Below are positions 46,999 through 57,070 of a stretch of 64,000 nt of DNA, piece by piece (the first letter of the stretch is position 1; every line of letters begins with the position of its first letter). The stretch comes from Fortiea contorta PCC 7126 (GTDB lineage Bacteria; Cyanobacteriota; Cyanobacteriia; Cyanobacteriales; Nostocaceae): the NCBI RefSeq assembly GCF_000332295.1, contig NZ_KB235930.1:895-64894 (forward strand). Direction: 5' to 3'. The position numbers were made by a program, and so were the translations under genes. The notes under the pieces were generated by a model. That model worked only from the letters and a program-made list of their open reading frames with translations. It searched no databases and was not told the DNA's origin.

Positions 46999-49140
46999 AT
47001 GACAGCTAACATAAATCCTTCCTCGCCCCGCACACCCCAAAGGACTCGTGATTCTCGCAAACATACGCCAAAAGCAGATATGCGGGGACTGTATCAAAGG
47101 GCCGTTCGTGAGTCTTTTGTCAAGCTTGACCCGCGAATTACTGTGAGAAATCCGGTGATGTTTGTGGTTTGGGTGGGGACGATTGTGACTTTTTTGGTGA
47201 CTCTCGACCCGAATTTGTTTGGTACGATTCAGGCGGATGTTAATCAACAGCGTGTGTTGAATGGGTTGATTACGCTAATTTTATTTTTTACTTTGGTTTT
47301 TGCTAATTTTGCGGAAGCTGTGGCTGAAGGTCGGGGTAAAGCCCAGGCTGATGCTTTGAGAGCAACGCGGTCTGATACTGAGGCTAAGAAAATTTTGCCT
47401 GATGGCGCGATTGAGAAAGTTAATTCTACGCAACTGCGCCAAGGGGATTTAGTGAAAGTCATTGCTGGTGATATGATTCCGGCTGATGGCGAGGTGATGC
47501 AAGGTATTGGTTCTGTGGATGAGTCGGCGATTACTGGGGAGTCGGCTCCTGTTCTTAAGCAACCGGGTACAGATATCGCCAGTTCGGTGACGGGAGGGAC
47601 TCGTCTACTTTCGGATGAGTTGACGATTAGGATTACCGCTAATCCTGGTCAAGGCTTTATTGACCGGATGATTTCTTTAGTTGAGGGTGCAGAACGGAGT
47701 AAGACGCCGAATGAGGTTGCTTTGACGGTACTTTTAGCAGTGCTGACTCAGGTATTCTTGATTGTAGTGGCGACTATGACACCTTTTGTCGGTTATATTG
47801 CCAGTTTTATCAGTACTGTATTTGGGGCTGAGGCTGCTAATAGCTTGCGGGCTGGTGCTAGTGTCGCCATCTTGGTTTCGTTACTGGTAGCATTGATACC
47901 CACGACTATCGGTGGTTTGCTCAGTGCGATTGGAATTGCGGGGATGGATAGAGTCGCCCAATTTAACGTTATTGCTACCTCTGGTCGTGCGGTGGAAGCC
48001 TGCGGTGATATCAACACCTTGGTGTTAGATAAAACAGGTACGATTACTTTAGGTAATCGCATGGCTGATGAGTTTATTCCGTTGAATAATTATTCACAAC
48101 CAGAGGTGGCGCGTATCTCTCTACTGGCTAGCGTGTTTGACGATACGCCGGAGGGTAGGTCAATTGTGGGACTAGCAGAAAAATATAAGGTGAAGGTAGA
48201 TTTTGATCCGAAACAACTGGAAGGTGTGGAGTTTTCCGCCAAAACTCGCATGAGTGGGACTAATTTACCCGATGGTAAACAAGCTCGCAAAGGGGCTGTA
48301 GATGCTATTAAGGGGTTCGTCCGTTCCCGTGGTGGTCCTGTTCCTGACGATGTAGATGCGGCTTATGAGCGAGTTTCGCGGTTGGGTGGTACACCTCTAG
48401 CGGTTTGTCAAGATGACCAAATTTATGGCGTTATTTACCTCAAGGATGTGGTGAAACCTGGACTCAGAGAAAGATTTGACCAACTGCGGCGTATGGGTGT
48501 GCGTACGATTATGTTGACAGGTGATAACAGAATTACGGCTTCTGTTATTGCTCAAGAAGCTGGGGTTGATGATTATATCGCTGAAGCGACTCCAGAAGAT
48601 AAGATTGCGGTGATTCGCTCGGAACAATCCCAAGGTAAACTTGTAGCGATGACTGGGGATGGGACGAATGACGCCCCGGCCTTGGCGCAAGCAAATGTGG
48701 GTTTAGCCATGAACTCCGGGACGCAAGCTGCGAAGGAAGCTGCCAACATGGTAGATTTGGATTCTGACCCCACTAAGTTGATTGACTTGGTAACTATTGG
48801 TAAACAGTTATTAATTACCCGTGGGGCATTAACAACATTTTCTATCGCTAATGATATTGCGAAGTATTTTGCTATCATTCCCACTATCTTTGCCGCAGCG
48901 GGAATTGGAGCTTTGAATATTATGGCGCTGAAAAGTGCTCAATCGGCAATTGTTTCTGCATTAATTTACAACGCTTTAATTATTCCTGTCTTGATTCCTT
49001 TAGCACTCAAAGGTGTGAAGTTTTTGCCGTTGACTGCAGACCAACTACTACGGCGTAATATCTTTATCTACGGCTTGGGTGGGATTATTGCTCCCTTTAT
49101 TGCCATCAAAATCATTGATGTGATCTTGCCTTTATCTTAA
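46999..49140 (+). CDS. kdpB: K+-transporting P-type ATPase subunit B
   Basis: 713 aa. The phosphorylated aspartate is D344 in '[13 protein letters not shown]'. 'ITGES' (178-182) is the actuator-domain motif, and '[10 protein letters not shown]' and '[15 protein letters not shown]' the hinge and nucleotide-domain motifs. The N-terminal 40 residues are a basic cytoplasmic extension ('[17 protein letters not shown]') longer than in E. coli KdpB. It drives K+ uptake through KdpA. kdpG starts 22 bases after its stop. Confidence 0.97.
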   Translation: MTANINPSSPRTPQRTRDSRKHTPKADMRGLYQRAVRESFVKLDPRITVRNPVMFVVWVGTIVTFLVTLDPNLFGTIQADVNQQRVLNGLITLILFFTLVFANFAEAVAEGRGKAQADALRATRSDTEAKKILPDGAIEKVNSTQLRQGDLVKVIAGDMIPADGEVMQGIGSVDESAITGESAPVLKQPGTDIASSVTGGTRLLSDELTIRITANPGQGFIDRMISLVEGAERSKTPNEVALTVLLAVLTQVFLIVVATMTPFVGYIASFISTVFGAEAANSLRAGASVAILVSLLVALIPTTIGGLLSAIGIAGMDRVAQFNVIATSGRAVEACGDINTLVLDKTGTITLGNRMADEFIPLNNYSQPEVARISLLASVFDDTPEGRSIVGLAEKYKVKVDFDPKQLEGVEFSAKTRMSGTNLPDGKQARKGAVDAIKGFVRSRGGPVPDDVDAAYERVSRLGGTPLAVCQDDQIYGVIYLKDVVKPGLRERFDQLRRMGVRTIMLTGDNRITASVIAQEAGVDDYIAEATPEDKIAVIRSEQSQGKLVAMTGDGTNDAPALAQANVGLAMNSGTQAAKEAANMVDLDSDPTKLIDLVTIGKQLLITRGALTTFSIANDIAKYFAIIPTIFAAAGIGALNIMALKSAQSAIVSALIYNALIIPVLIPLALKGVKFLPLTADQLLRRNIFIYGLGGIIAPFIAIKIIDVILPLS

Positions 49141-49161
49141 TTTTGTGTAGTGAAAAATTTT

Positions 49162-49434
49162 ATGAAACCGATTCGCATTACTACTTTAGCGCCAAAAGCT
49201 TTACCAATACTAGAAGCAATTGACGAAATCTGGTTGCAATGGCGTCGTCAAAAGCTACCTTTGTATCTGTTTTTGGCGATGTGTTTTAACCTTGTGGTTG
49301 CTCCTGTTGTCTATGGTGCTACTGCTCAACAACTTTCCCGTACTCAATCTTGGGCTTTGGGAATTTTAGGTCTAGTGATACTGGGGCTTTCTGTTTATTT
49401 GTTTTTTGTGATGTTTGTACCGGAGAAATTCTGA
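49162..49434 (+). CDS. kdpG: KdpG, cyanobacterial Kdp accessory membrane protein (KdpF-like end)
   Basis: 90 aa from the ATG at 49162 (a GTG at 49150 is possible). A gene in this position, between kdpB and kdpC, is named kdpG in Anabaena. Two membrane segments are visible (about 35-55 and 67-86). The C-terminal 'GLSVYLFFVMFVPEKF' resembles the single-span KdpF peptide, which stabilises the complex in E. coli, so KdpG may be an extended KdpF; this is my inference. The TGA overlaps the ATG of kdpC by one base. Confidence 0.82.
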   Translation: MKPIRITTLAPKALPILEAIDEIWLQWRRQKLPLYLFLAMCFNLVVAPVVYGATAQQLSRTQSWALGILGLVILGLSVYLFFVMFVPEKF

Positions 49435-50078
49435 TGAGTTTTGCAAGAGAAGCAAACCGAGCCATTCGTGCTACTTTGGTGCTCTGGGTAATCGCAGCTA
49501 TTATTTATCCTTTTGTGATGATTGCTTTTGGGCAAATTTTACTGCCGTTTGCGGCGAATGGTAGTTTAATTAAAAATGCTCAAGGTCAAGTTGTGGGTTC
49601 GGCTTTGATTGGTCAGCCATTTACTTCAGACCGCTATTTTAACAGTCGTCCTAGCACTACCAGTTATAGTACTGCTGATCCGCAAAAAGATGAGGCGCGA
49701 GTTTTACAAACTGGGGTTTCTGGCGCTAGTAATTTGGCTCCCAGTAACATTGCTTTGCTGGAACGAATCAGAGGTAAAGATGACCCCGACCCCGCAAAAC
49801 GAGTTGAAGGCGATTTGAATCGGCTAAAAACTGCAGGTGTGCAACCGACTGCCGATTTAGTTTATACTTCTGGTTCTAGCCTCGACCCTCACATCACACC
49901 CGAAGCCGCTAGAGCACAAATTGGTCGTGTAGCTAGGGCGCGGAATCTTCAACTCAATGATTTAGAAACTTTGATTACCCAAAATACCGATGGTCGTTTT
50001 CTGGGTATATTTGGTGAGCCTGGGGTAAATGTTTTGAAGCTAAATCTGGCTTTGGATCAAGCTACTTCCCTCAGATAG
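49434..50078 (+). CDS. kdpC: K+-transporting ATPase subunit C
   Basis: 214 aa from the ATG at 49434, sharing a base with the kdpG stop. One N-terminal membrane segment ('ATLVLWVIAAIIYPFVMIAFG') leads to the extracytoplasmic domain, with 'GSALIGQPFTSDRYFNSRPS', 'SGASNLAPSN' and the end 'SSLDPHITPEAA...GRVARARNL', all typical. The insertion 'KDDPDPAKRVEGDLNRLKTAGVQ' is moderately long. No kdpD or kdpE follows; a convergent gene ends 128 bases away. Confidence 0.95.
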   Translation: MSFAREANRAIRATLVLWVIAAIIYPFVMIAFGQILLPFAANGSLIKNAQGQVVGSALIGQPFTSDRYFNSRPSTTSYSTADPQKDEARVLQTGVSGASNLAPSNIALLERIRGKDDPDPAKRVEGDLNRLKTAGVQPTADLVYTSGSSLDPHITPEAARAQIGRVARARNLQLNDLETLITQNTDGRFLGIFGEPGVNVLKLNLALDQATSLR

Positions 50079-50156
50079 ATGCAAAGAGCGATCGCTTTTT
50101 GATGAAACGAAGCGGTCGTATATTAAATTCAGGCGAGCCATCAGAGATAAGCTAAC

Positions 50157-50184
50157 TGTAGAGACGAAGCAAAAGCAACGTCTC
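50157..50184. repeat. GTAGAGACG hairpin repeat, copy 2
   Basis: TGTAGAGACG, AAGCAAAAGCAA, CGTCTC. It lies between the convergent kdpC and VWA genes and may act as a terminator. The right arm is shortened relative to copy 1. Confidence 0.75.
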
Positions 50185-50206
50185 ATGATTTAGATATGAA
50201 TTGCTC

Positions 50207-52054
50207 CTAGCTAGTAATATTAGGTTGCACAAAGCGCTTAATTTCACCACAAGCAATGTAGGATTTGCCATCTGGTGCTGTTTTGATTTCATCGACTACA
50301 TAAAGCATTCCTTCTTCCCGCACCGATCGCGGAAATCGCATATTCCAATCTGGTTCATATCCATCTGCAACTACCCTAGCCCGCAGTTTGCTACCATCTT
50401 TGACACACTGGACGAGAACACCATCGGCTATGGTGTCGGTTGTGGGTAAATCTGCGGCGCTGGCTGGGCCTTTGGCGGCTTTGCTGGTGCTGGTTGATGG
50501 CGATCGCCTGGGCGCAATAAAGATATCTGTTTCTCCTGGTTGAGCAAATCGATTGATTTTGCCCACTACACGGTAGAAAGTACCATCGTTGGAAATTTCT
50601 AACTTTTCAACGACATAACGTGCTCCCTCGGCACGAATAGCCCTGGGAAATTGGACATTTTTTGTTGTGTCGTGCGCTTGCGAAATGACCTTAACCCGTA
50701 GCTTACCTCCTTCCCGAACGCAACTCAATTCCACACCAGAACCGATTTCGTTGACAACCGACATTGCATATACTTCATCACCAGCAGTGACACCCCGTCC
50801 CGCTAAATCGCTGCGATTGCGTGTCATTGTCTGGTAAGTTTGATCTCGTAGCTCTTTGCGTCCAGCATTTCCCAGGGCTTTTTGGGCGATTCTGCTGGCG
50901 AAATACTCTAGCTGTTCGATTTCTTCGGCAATTTCAAAATTCTCATGCAATCCTCGTTCTCGCAACTGCTGTACTAGCGATCGCAGTGTTTGTTCCCCTT
51001 GTTCGTGCTTACCTTGTTCTGCTAAATCGAGAGCAGTTTCTTTGGCTTTGGCGATGGTCAAACGACTTAATTCTATGATGATCCGGCTGGTGGAGGCTAA
51101 AGCTGCTTCCTCAACAGTCCCGACTTTGGCGACGACATCCACTGTACCAGAGACACTGGCAATCACATCATTTTGCACGACATCAGCGGTGTAGTGTAGC
51201 TTCATGACAGGTAAATCGCCAATTTCTGCAGCAGCGATCGCTACACTCAACCCTAAAAGTTTGTCTTCACCTTCGTATAATTCTCCCAGAGCGATCGCTG
51301 TTTGACCAGCGTTGTTTTGGCTGACTTTTGCCAAACTTAAAGTATCAACAAGGCTCACACCATCAGCTAACTCAATTGTCACCTGGAGGTTTTGACCAAC
51401 TACTGCTCTCAGAGAGTCTAGCTCAATACCAAATACTTCCGTTGCTTCGTCAATACTCTGAATAAAATAGAAGTTACCGTTAGCAGCCCTGGCCATACCA
51501 ATCAACAAATCTTCGTTAAAACCTTGACCAAAACCTAAGGTAGTTGTAGTGATACCCGCCTCAGCTTTTTGTGCCGATGTTGCTGTCAATATTTTAGGGT
51601 CTTGAATGCCCATATTTGCATGACCATCAGTCAGCAATAGCACTCGGTTGATTTTTTGTGAATTAAGTTGCGCCTTCACATATTCACATCCCTTGAGCCA
51701 TCCTCCCGACAAATTAGTGATACCACCCGCTCTCACCTTGCGGATAGAATTTTTCAGCGTCGCTTTGTCAGTTACAGGCTGGGGTGAGATTACTGTATCC
51801 ACTTCATCGTCATAAACTACCACTGAAAGCACATCTGCAGGCTGGAGTTGCTCCACTACAGATTCTGCAGCTTTGAGGGCATGGTGTAAAGGCGCACCCG
51901 CCATTGAGCCTGATCTGTCAATTACAAGCGAAAGATTGAGCTGACGTCGGGGAGATTGGGCTATATCAGCACGAAATCGCAGCAAAATATTGGTTTTTAA
52001 TGCATGACCTGCAGGGAGAATAGCTTGGTCAAAGTCGTAACTTGTTTTCATCAT
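50207..52054 (-). CDS. von Willebrand factor A protein with duplicated C-terminal domain, 615 aa
   Basis: The VWA domain occupies about residues 30-230. The metal-site motif DRSGSM is at 46-51, with a threonine in 'GGITNLSGGW' and an aspartate in 'LLLTDGHANMG'. A beta-rich and helical middle follows. The last 190 residues hold two copies of a domain of about 65 residues: '(V)ELSCVREGGKLRVKV...FPRAIRAEGARYVVEKLE' and 'VLVQCVKDGSKLRARV...FPRSVREEGMLYVVDEI', joined by a Ser/Pro linker. No signal peptide is seen, so it is cytoplasmic. Such VWA proteins often work with a partner ATPase or kinase, and none is nearby. Two ATGs in tandem start the gene. Confidence 0.82.
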   Translation of the reverse strand: MMKTSYDFDQAILPAGHALKTNILLRFRADIAQSPRRQLNLSLVIDRSGSMAGAPLHHALKAAESVVEQLQPADVLSVVVYDDEVDTVISPQPVTDKATLKNSIRKVRAGGITNLSGGWLKGCEYVKAQLNSQKINRVLLLTDGHANMGIQDPKILTATSAQKAEAGITTTTLGFGQGFNEDLLIGMARAANGNFYFIQSIDEATEVFGIELDSLRAVVGQNLQVTIELADGVSLVDTLSLAKVSQNNAGQTAIALGELYEGEDKLLGLSVAIAAAEIGDLPVMKLHYTADVVQNDVIASVSGTVDVVAKVGTVEEAALASTSRIIIELSRLTIAKAKETALDLAEQGKHEQGEQTLRSLVQQLRERGLHENFEIAEEIEQLEYFASRIAQKALGNAGRKELRDQTYQTMTRNRSDLAGRGVTAGDEVYAMSVVNEIGSGVELSCVREGGKLRVKVISQAHDTTKNVQFPRAIRAEGARYVVEKLEISNDGTFYRVVGKINRFAQPGETDIFIAPRRSPSTSTSKAAKGPASAADLPTTDTIADGVLVQCVKDGSKLRARVVADGYEPDWNMRFPRSVREEGMLYVVDEIKTAPDGKSYIACGEIKRFVQPNITS

Positions 52055-52107
52055 TTTTTATACCTCTGGGAATCGTCTGTCATCCCATTTCCCGTTAATC
52101 GCGGTAG

Positions 52108-52139
52108 TGTAGAGACGAAGCAAAAGCAGAGCCTCTACA
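52108..52139. repeat. GTAGAGACG hairpin repeat, copy 3
   Basis: TGTAGAGACG and GCCTCTACA pair with one mismatch across AAGCAAAAGCAGA. It lies upstream of the VWA gene. Confidence 0.75.
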
Positions 52140-52265
52140 ACAAAAATATGTTGCACGTATCAAGAGAATTGGTATGAGGACGGCTAGTATTGCCACTAGT
52201 TTACTCAGTAGTAAATATTTTCTGTGTGAAAAAGATAATTCAATGTAACTTTTTATAACTTTGCA

Positions 52266-52766
52266 TCAATTTTGATGTAATCCGGAAATTTTAGCTAATG
52301 CATCCTTGACGCTGGGCGGTAACTGACGCATAATCTTACCTCTCTCACGGTCTAATGCGACTAAAGTAACTTTAGCGGTGACATATAATTCTTGCCCACC
52401 CGGTGAGACAATGGCATAGTCCCAATTGATGCGGACACCTGTAACTTCTGCCATGCGGGTTTTAACTACTGCTGCCATGCCTAACTGAATGGAAAGGTGA
52501 TAACGTATGGACAGTTCCACCACTGGTAAATCACAACCTAAAGCTACTAAGTCGGCGTAGTTGATGCCAATGGAGCGTAAGCATTCTACCCTTGCTTCTT
52601 CCATCCAAGCAATAAATGCACCATGCCAGACAACGCCTAAATAATCGGTGTGGTGTGGTTGTACTCTAATTGGATAGGCAAACCAATGATCAAATTCTCG
52701 ATGGGATGGTCGAGCGATCGCACCGGTTGGTGGTAGTGTTGGTTGACTGGATTTATCTTGGGACAT
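52266..52766 (-). CDS. Acyl-CoA thioesterase, hotdog fold (4HBT/YbgC type)
   Basis: 166 aa from the ATG at 52766. 'FAYPIRVQPHHTDYLGVVWHGAFIAWMEEARVECL' contains the catalytic aspartate of the D-x-x-G-V-V-W-H 4-hydroxybenzoyl-CoA thioesterase motif. The remaining beta strands ('VRINWDYAIV', 'LYVTAKVTLVALD') complete a hotdog. In cyanobacteria a close relative acts as 1,4-dihydroxy-2-naphthoyl-CoA hydrolase for phylloquinone; whether this one does so is not shown. The first 25 residues are a poorly conserved leader. It is divergent from the CHAT gene. Confidence 0.82.
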   Translation of the reverse strand: MSQDKSSQPTLPPTGAIARPSHREFDHWFAYPIRVQPHHTDYLGVVWHGAFIAWMEEARVECLRSIGINYADLVALGCDLPVVELSIRYHLSIQLGMAAVVKTRMAEVTGVRINWDYAIVSPGGQELYVTAKVTLVALDRERGKIMRQLPPSVKDALAKISGLHQN

Positions 52767-52886
52767 GTTCAAGTTTCTACACAGCTATGTATTTTCCACT
52801 TCTGGAATAGCATAAAAATTCGTTGCATTGTAGAATCTATTCATTTAGCATCTACCTACGCTACCCAAAATCGGGTGCGTTTTGTT

Positions 52887-54911
52887 ATGCAAATCTTGCA
52901 GTATTTGATTACAGTCCATGTCGCTGTAGTTTTTTTCTTGGCTTTCGGGACGACGCACCCAATAGCGATCGCCCAGACTTTATCGCCGAGTTATAGCGAA
53001 TCTAATTTGGGACAGTTAAATGCACAGGCAATAAGATTGTCTAGGCAAGGTAATTTTTCCGCAGCATTGCAGAGATTGCAAACAGCTTTAAGCATCAGTA
53101 GAGACATGGGAGCACGTCCGTGGGAAGCTGTAATTTTTAATAATATTGGCAGAGTGTACCAAAGTCAAGGTCAATATTCCCAAGCGCTGCAATCTTATCA
53201 ACAAGCTTTATTGATTGATAAGGAGCTAGGAGATCCAGTCCGGTTAGGCAAAACTTACAGTAATTTAGGCTACTTGTTCGATGTCCAAAACCAAAGAGAG
53301 TTGGCAATTTTTTTCTACAAGCATTGTCTGATTAATCGTGAGCGTGCTCGGCTCAATCCAGGGGTGCTTTCTGCTCCCCAACCGGACGCTTATAGTATCA
53401 CGGTTGCTCAAACCTATCGAATTTTGGCTGCTCGCTTGTTGAAACAGGGACGTATTCAAGAAGCGCAACGGACTATGGATTTACTCAAGGTGGAAGAATT
53501 ACAGGAGTATCTTCCTGGTGTTCCGGGTAATCAACGAACTGCGAAGGGAATAGAAATTATCCCTACAGAAAAACCTGTCAAGCAAAAGTTGGAGCAAACT
53601 TTAAATGATGCTGTCGTCTTAGGGAAGGAATTAACCACTTTACGCAAAATTCCTCCCCAACAGCGATCGCGCCAACAAACACAACGAGTTGAGCAATTAG
53701 TCGCTAGTCAGCAGCAACTCTTAGGAGAATTTAACAATTTTATCGCTAGTCCCGCAGTTAAAGCACAGTTGGAGCAAATTAGCCAGACAGCTAGGCGACA
53801 AAATTTAGATTTGGAAAGCGTCAACGAAATTCGGGATAATTTGGCAAGATTACCCCAAAAATCCGCACTTCTTTATCCATTGATTTTGCAGGATAGCTTA
53901 GAGTTAGTTTTGGTCAGTCCAGATTCTGTACCCATTCATCGTACAGTTGCTGTTACCCGCACCCAGCTTCACCAAACTATTTCATCTTTCCGTCAAGCCT
54001 TAGCTAATCCCAACCGGGATGTCAAAACACCAGCGCGCCAGTTATATGAATGGCTGATCAAACCTATAGAAAATGATTTGCAGCTTTCTGGGACACAAAC
54101 TCTCATTTATGCACCAGATGACCAATTGCGTTATGTTCCCTTGAGTGCTGTGTATGATGGCAAGCAGTGGTTAGTGCAGCGCTTCAGTGTTAACCATATC
54201 ACTACTGCCAGTTTGACTAACTTGAACACTCCTAGGAAATCGAATTTGCGGGTTTTAGTGGGTGCTTTTACTGAAGGTAATTATCAAGTGCGTGTGGGTA
54301 ATCGCCAAGTGGCTTTTTCTGGTTTGCAATTCGCAGCGCGGGAGGTGGAAAATGTAGCAGCGATCGTTCCCGAAACTAAAAAGCTGTTGAATAATGCTTT
54401 CAGCCCCAAGGTGACAGTACCGCAAATGGATGATTATACAATTGTCCATTTAGCTACACACGCGGCTTTTGTGGTGGGTAAACCGGAAGATTCGTTTATT
54501 TTATTTGGGAATGGCGATCGCATTCACCTCAAAGATGTCGCTACTTGGTCGTTACCCCGTGTCGATTTGGTGGTTTTGAGTGCTTGCGAAACAGGACTGG
54601 GAGGACGGTTAGGAAACGGTGAAGAAATATTAGGTTTTGGCTATCAGATACAAAAAACAGGCGCTAGAGCAGCGATCGCTTCTTTGTGGGCTGTTGATGA
54701 TGGCGGTACTCAATCTTTGATGAGTGCTTTTTATAGCTTGTTAACCCCAGGTAAATTGACAAAATCTGAAGCTTTAAGACAAGCACAAATTGCCTTAATT
54801 ACTGGTAAATTACAAATAAAAAGTAACAATAATATGACGGTAACAGTTAACAGCAGCTTTCATCATCCTTATTATTGGGCACCCTTTATTTTGATCGGCA
54901 ATGGGTTGTAA
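52887..54911 (+). CDS. Exported TPR-CHAT protein (caspase-like), 674 aa
   Basis: Start at 52887 gives a signal peptide ('QYLITVHVAVVFFLAFGTT', then an Ala site). Residues about 45-170 hold TPR units ('AVIFNNIGRVYQSQGQYSQALQSYQQAL'). A long helical linker follows, with 'QRSRQQTQRVEQLVASQQQLL'. The CHAT domain is the last 290 residues. The catalytic pair is visible: His in 'IVHLATHAAF' (about residue 522) and Cys in 'VVLSACETGLGG' (about 564). CHAT proteases are related to separase and caspases; in this exported form, common in filamentous cyanobacteria, the substrate is unknown. Confidence 0.87.
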   Translation: MQILQYLITVHVAVVFFLAFGTTHPIAIAQTLSPSYSESNLGQLNAQAIRLSRQGNFSAALQRLQTALSISRDMGARPWEAVIFNNIGRVYQSQGQYSQALQSYQQALLIDKELGDPVRLGKTYSNLGYLFDVQNQRELAIFFYKHCLINRERARLNPGVLSAPQPDAYSITVAQTYRILAARLLKQGRIQEAQRTMDLLKVEELQEYLPGVPGNQRTAKGIEIIPTEKPVKQKLEQTLNDAVVLGKELTTLRKIPPQQRSRQQTQRVEQLVASQQQLLGEFNNFIASPAVKAQLEQISQTARRQNLDLESVNEIRDNLARLPQKSALLYPLILQDSLELVLVSPDSVPIHRTVAVTRTQLHQTISSFRQALANPNRDVKTPARQLYEWLIKPIENDLQLSGTQTLIYAPDDQLRYVPLSAVYDGKQWLVQRFSVNHITTASLTNLNTPRKSNLRVLVGAFTEGNYQVRVGNRQVAFSGLQFAAREVENVAAIVPETKKLLNNAFSPKVTVPQMDDYTIVHLATHAAFVVGKPEDSFILFGNGDRIHLKDVATWSLPRVDLVVLSACETGLGGRLGNGEEILGFGYQIQKTGARAAIASLWAVDDGGTQSLMSAFYSLLTPGKLTKSEALRQAQIALITGKLQIKSNNNMTVTVNSSFHHPYYWAPFILIGNGL

Positions 54912-55250
54912 TGACGACAGAACAAGCAATAATGTTCAGATTATTGGGGACTTGAGATTTGGGATCGGATATTTCCAGATATCCTCATTTGCTATCGCTG
55001 GTAATCTCTCAAAGACATCCTATTTGTCGCCATCGTTTTTCCAGTATAAATATCTTACTTTGCCGTCAGGGTAAGACTGATACACCTTAATCTCACAGGA
55101 TATTTCCTGACTTACACCAAAAAATATGTGATGGACTAATACTGAGCCAAACACTTAATCATCGTTAACAGTAATTGATGATTGACAACCAACCCACAAT
55201 TACTACTTACTTCACCATCTTTTTGAGACACCGGATCCTAGAAAAAAGCT
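54912..55250. other. Intergenic between CHAT gene and convergent DUF1815 gene
   Basis: 339 bases; no gene, repeat or clear terminator seen. Confidence 0.45.
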
Positions 55251-55595
55251 TTAAAACTTCTTAGCTAGGGCTTTATTTTCCGCAACGGCTGGTAAAGGTT
55301 GCTTGACAATATTAGCCAGTTCTTGTAGCTGGTTAATGGCTTCAGCACCTTCTAATTTCATCAATTCGCGATCGTCCCGCATTTCTGTCCAAGTAATCCC
55401 ATAATCGGATACTAAAAACCGAATCAGGTGATTGTCTCCCAAGCTAACCATAAATGATGCACTGTTCATTTGGTCGCCGCAAGTGTAGCAGGACGCCAAG
55501 TATCCGCGCCGTTCGAGAACGATCGCCAAGGCTTGGAGGTTCATTACCAAGTCTTGGACAAATTGCCGATGTTGATGCGCTAGTCTTAGAAACAC
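55251..55595 (-). CDS. DUF1815-family cyanobacterial protein
   Basis: 114 aa with a GTG start supported by GGAGG six bases upstream. 'FLRLAHQHRQFVQDLVMNLQALAIVLERRGYLASCYTCGD' with a CYTC pair (C36, C39) and 'MVSLGDNHLIRFLVSDYGITWTEMRDDRELM' are, as I remember, the conserved blocks of DUF1815. The family is restricted to cyanobacteria and has no known role. The CxxC could bind metal or be redox active. Confidence 0.8.
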   Translation of the reverse strand: MFLRLAHQHRQFVQDLVMNLQALAIVLERRGYLASCYTCGDQMNSASFMVSLGDNHLIRFLVSDYGITWTEMRDDRELMKLEGAEAINQLQELANIVKQPLPAVAENKALAKKF

Positions 55596-56497
55596 GTTTT
55601 TCCTCCAGACACCACAGTCATTTGTGTTGATTTTATATTTTCTTTAGATTCTCTCATCCACTGGTATTGTAAACTATCGAATACTATTCCCAGTCGGTCA
55701 GGATTTGTTTGTTGACTACCTTGCTTAGGGTAGTAGATAACGGCTTCGCGTGCCGTATCAAACTATTCAATTTTAGAAATCAGAATACCCGACAGGTTTG
55801 TCAAACTTAAGATTGTCTTTATACACTCCTGTCACCATTGATGCTTGTGAGAGCAATCCGTTTTAAGATTAACTTAAATTTGCCATCTGTCAACTACATA
55901 AAGGCTACATATTGCATTTTTCTCACTTATATGCAGTTAAGGCTGCTGGTTACAAATGGTTAGTGTACCCACTGCTGGGGTGTTACTAACTTTGGTTGTG
56001 TTGGATGGGTGAGATTTTGCAGTTGACTGTGTTAATTCGAGACTAGAGACGGGCAATTGACTAATAGGTTCCTGATTATACAGAGTATTGTGGTCAATCA
56101 AGTGCAATATGTAAAACTCAAAATTAATAGATTCAATACTGAGAATAACTAAACTCAAGCAGTCAATGTTGCCATTTCGCCAGTATTTTCGCACCTCCTG
56201 AGATTAGGGATAAAACGTTGCATAAGCTACCAAAAGTTTCATGGCGATGCAATGAAAGGTTGCATAAAATACAAAAATTTGGTTTTTAACAGAATGTATT
56301 CGTGTTCAGACAGTTAATTTTTGGGTGGTGTAGTTCCTCTGTTGTGGTCAGGTCTCAGTATGACATCAAATACCAAGTTGATTAATCATCCCAAAGCCAG
56401 AAGAGTTTATTTTGTCACCTGCTGATTAATAGTATTTAAGAGTGGAGTTTTGGTAGTCTAGCGATATTTAGAGGTAAGTAGGGTAAAAAACAATAAA
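55596..56497. other. Intergenic, with two small hairpins
   Basis: About 900 bases without a credible gene. ACTACC/GGTAGT (55715-55734) and ACGGC/GCCGT (55740-55756) are adjacent hairpins of dispersed-repeat type. A minus-strand frame at 55937-56194 is not protein-like. Confidence 0.5.
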
Positions 56498-56517
56498 AAC
56501 CTCAATATTTTGAGGTT
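56498..56517 (-). terminator. Terminator of the DUF2839 gene
   Basis: AACCTCAA and TTGAGGTT pair perfectly around four bases. On the minus strand TTTTATTGTTTTTT follows. It lies 110 bases after the DUF2839 stop. Confidence 0.7.
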
Positions 56518-56626
56518 ATATGATTATCTGACTGAATATGAGGATAAATGCTTTAATTCCTCCTAAATTTTCATCTCATCTACATTTCTTGTGGTGTGTA
56601 GACTAAGTAGAGCTTTTTTTCAACCT

Positions 56627-56839
56627 TTATACCACATGCCACCAACCAAAAGCTGGGCCAATAAACCGGATAGTTACCCAAGCGACAACCATAACACCAA
56701 TACCAATCCAAGCACCGCGAGTTGACCAACTCACAAACAAATCTGCTTGATTTTTGGTGATGGGTATCCAAGGTAAGATGCGAGTGTCTTGACCGTATTG
56801 TTCTCCCAGTGACGTTTTGCGCCGTTTTGCTTCACCCAT
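56627..56839 (-). CDS. DUF2839-family small membrane protein
   Basis: 70 aa from 'MGEAKRRKTSLGEQYGQ'; a start three codons earlier is less likely. A basic N-terminus and 'ILPWIPITKNQADLFVSWSTRG' lead into one membrane span ('AWIGIGVMVVAWVTIRFIGPAF') and a short tail. Both blocks are typical of DUF2839, a family found only in cyanobacteria and without known function. A terminator is visible downstream. Confidence 0.85.
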   Translation of the reverse strand: MGEAKRRKTSLGEQYGQDTRILPWIPITKNQADLFVSWSTRGAWIGIGVMVVAWVTIRFIGPAFGWWHVV

Positions 56840-57070
56840 AGTTAGCAATTGAAATTTAATTTAGGTGATGAATTGAGATTTCTAGATATCTGGAATAAAC
56901 CAGAGATGTGATGATGATAGCGTTTGAAGTGGAGCGATCGCACTGCCGTTGATAAAATTTGACACTGTGGGAGTGTGGGGAGGTGGGGAGGTGGGGAGTT
57001 TTGATGTTCAAGTTTCAGGTTTAAAGGCGTAAACTTTATCCCCCCATCACCCCATCCCCCCATCCCCCCA

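Noticed and set aside
55937-56194. 85-codon minus-strand frame
   Set aside because: Low-complexity residues and no neighbours or ribosome binding site to support it.
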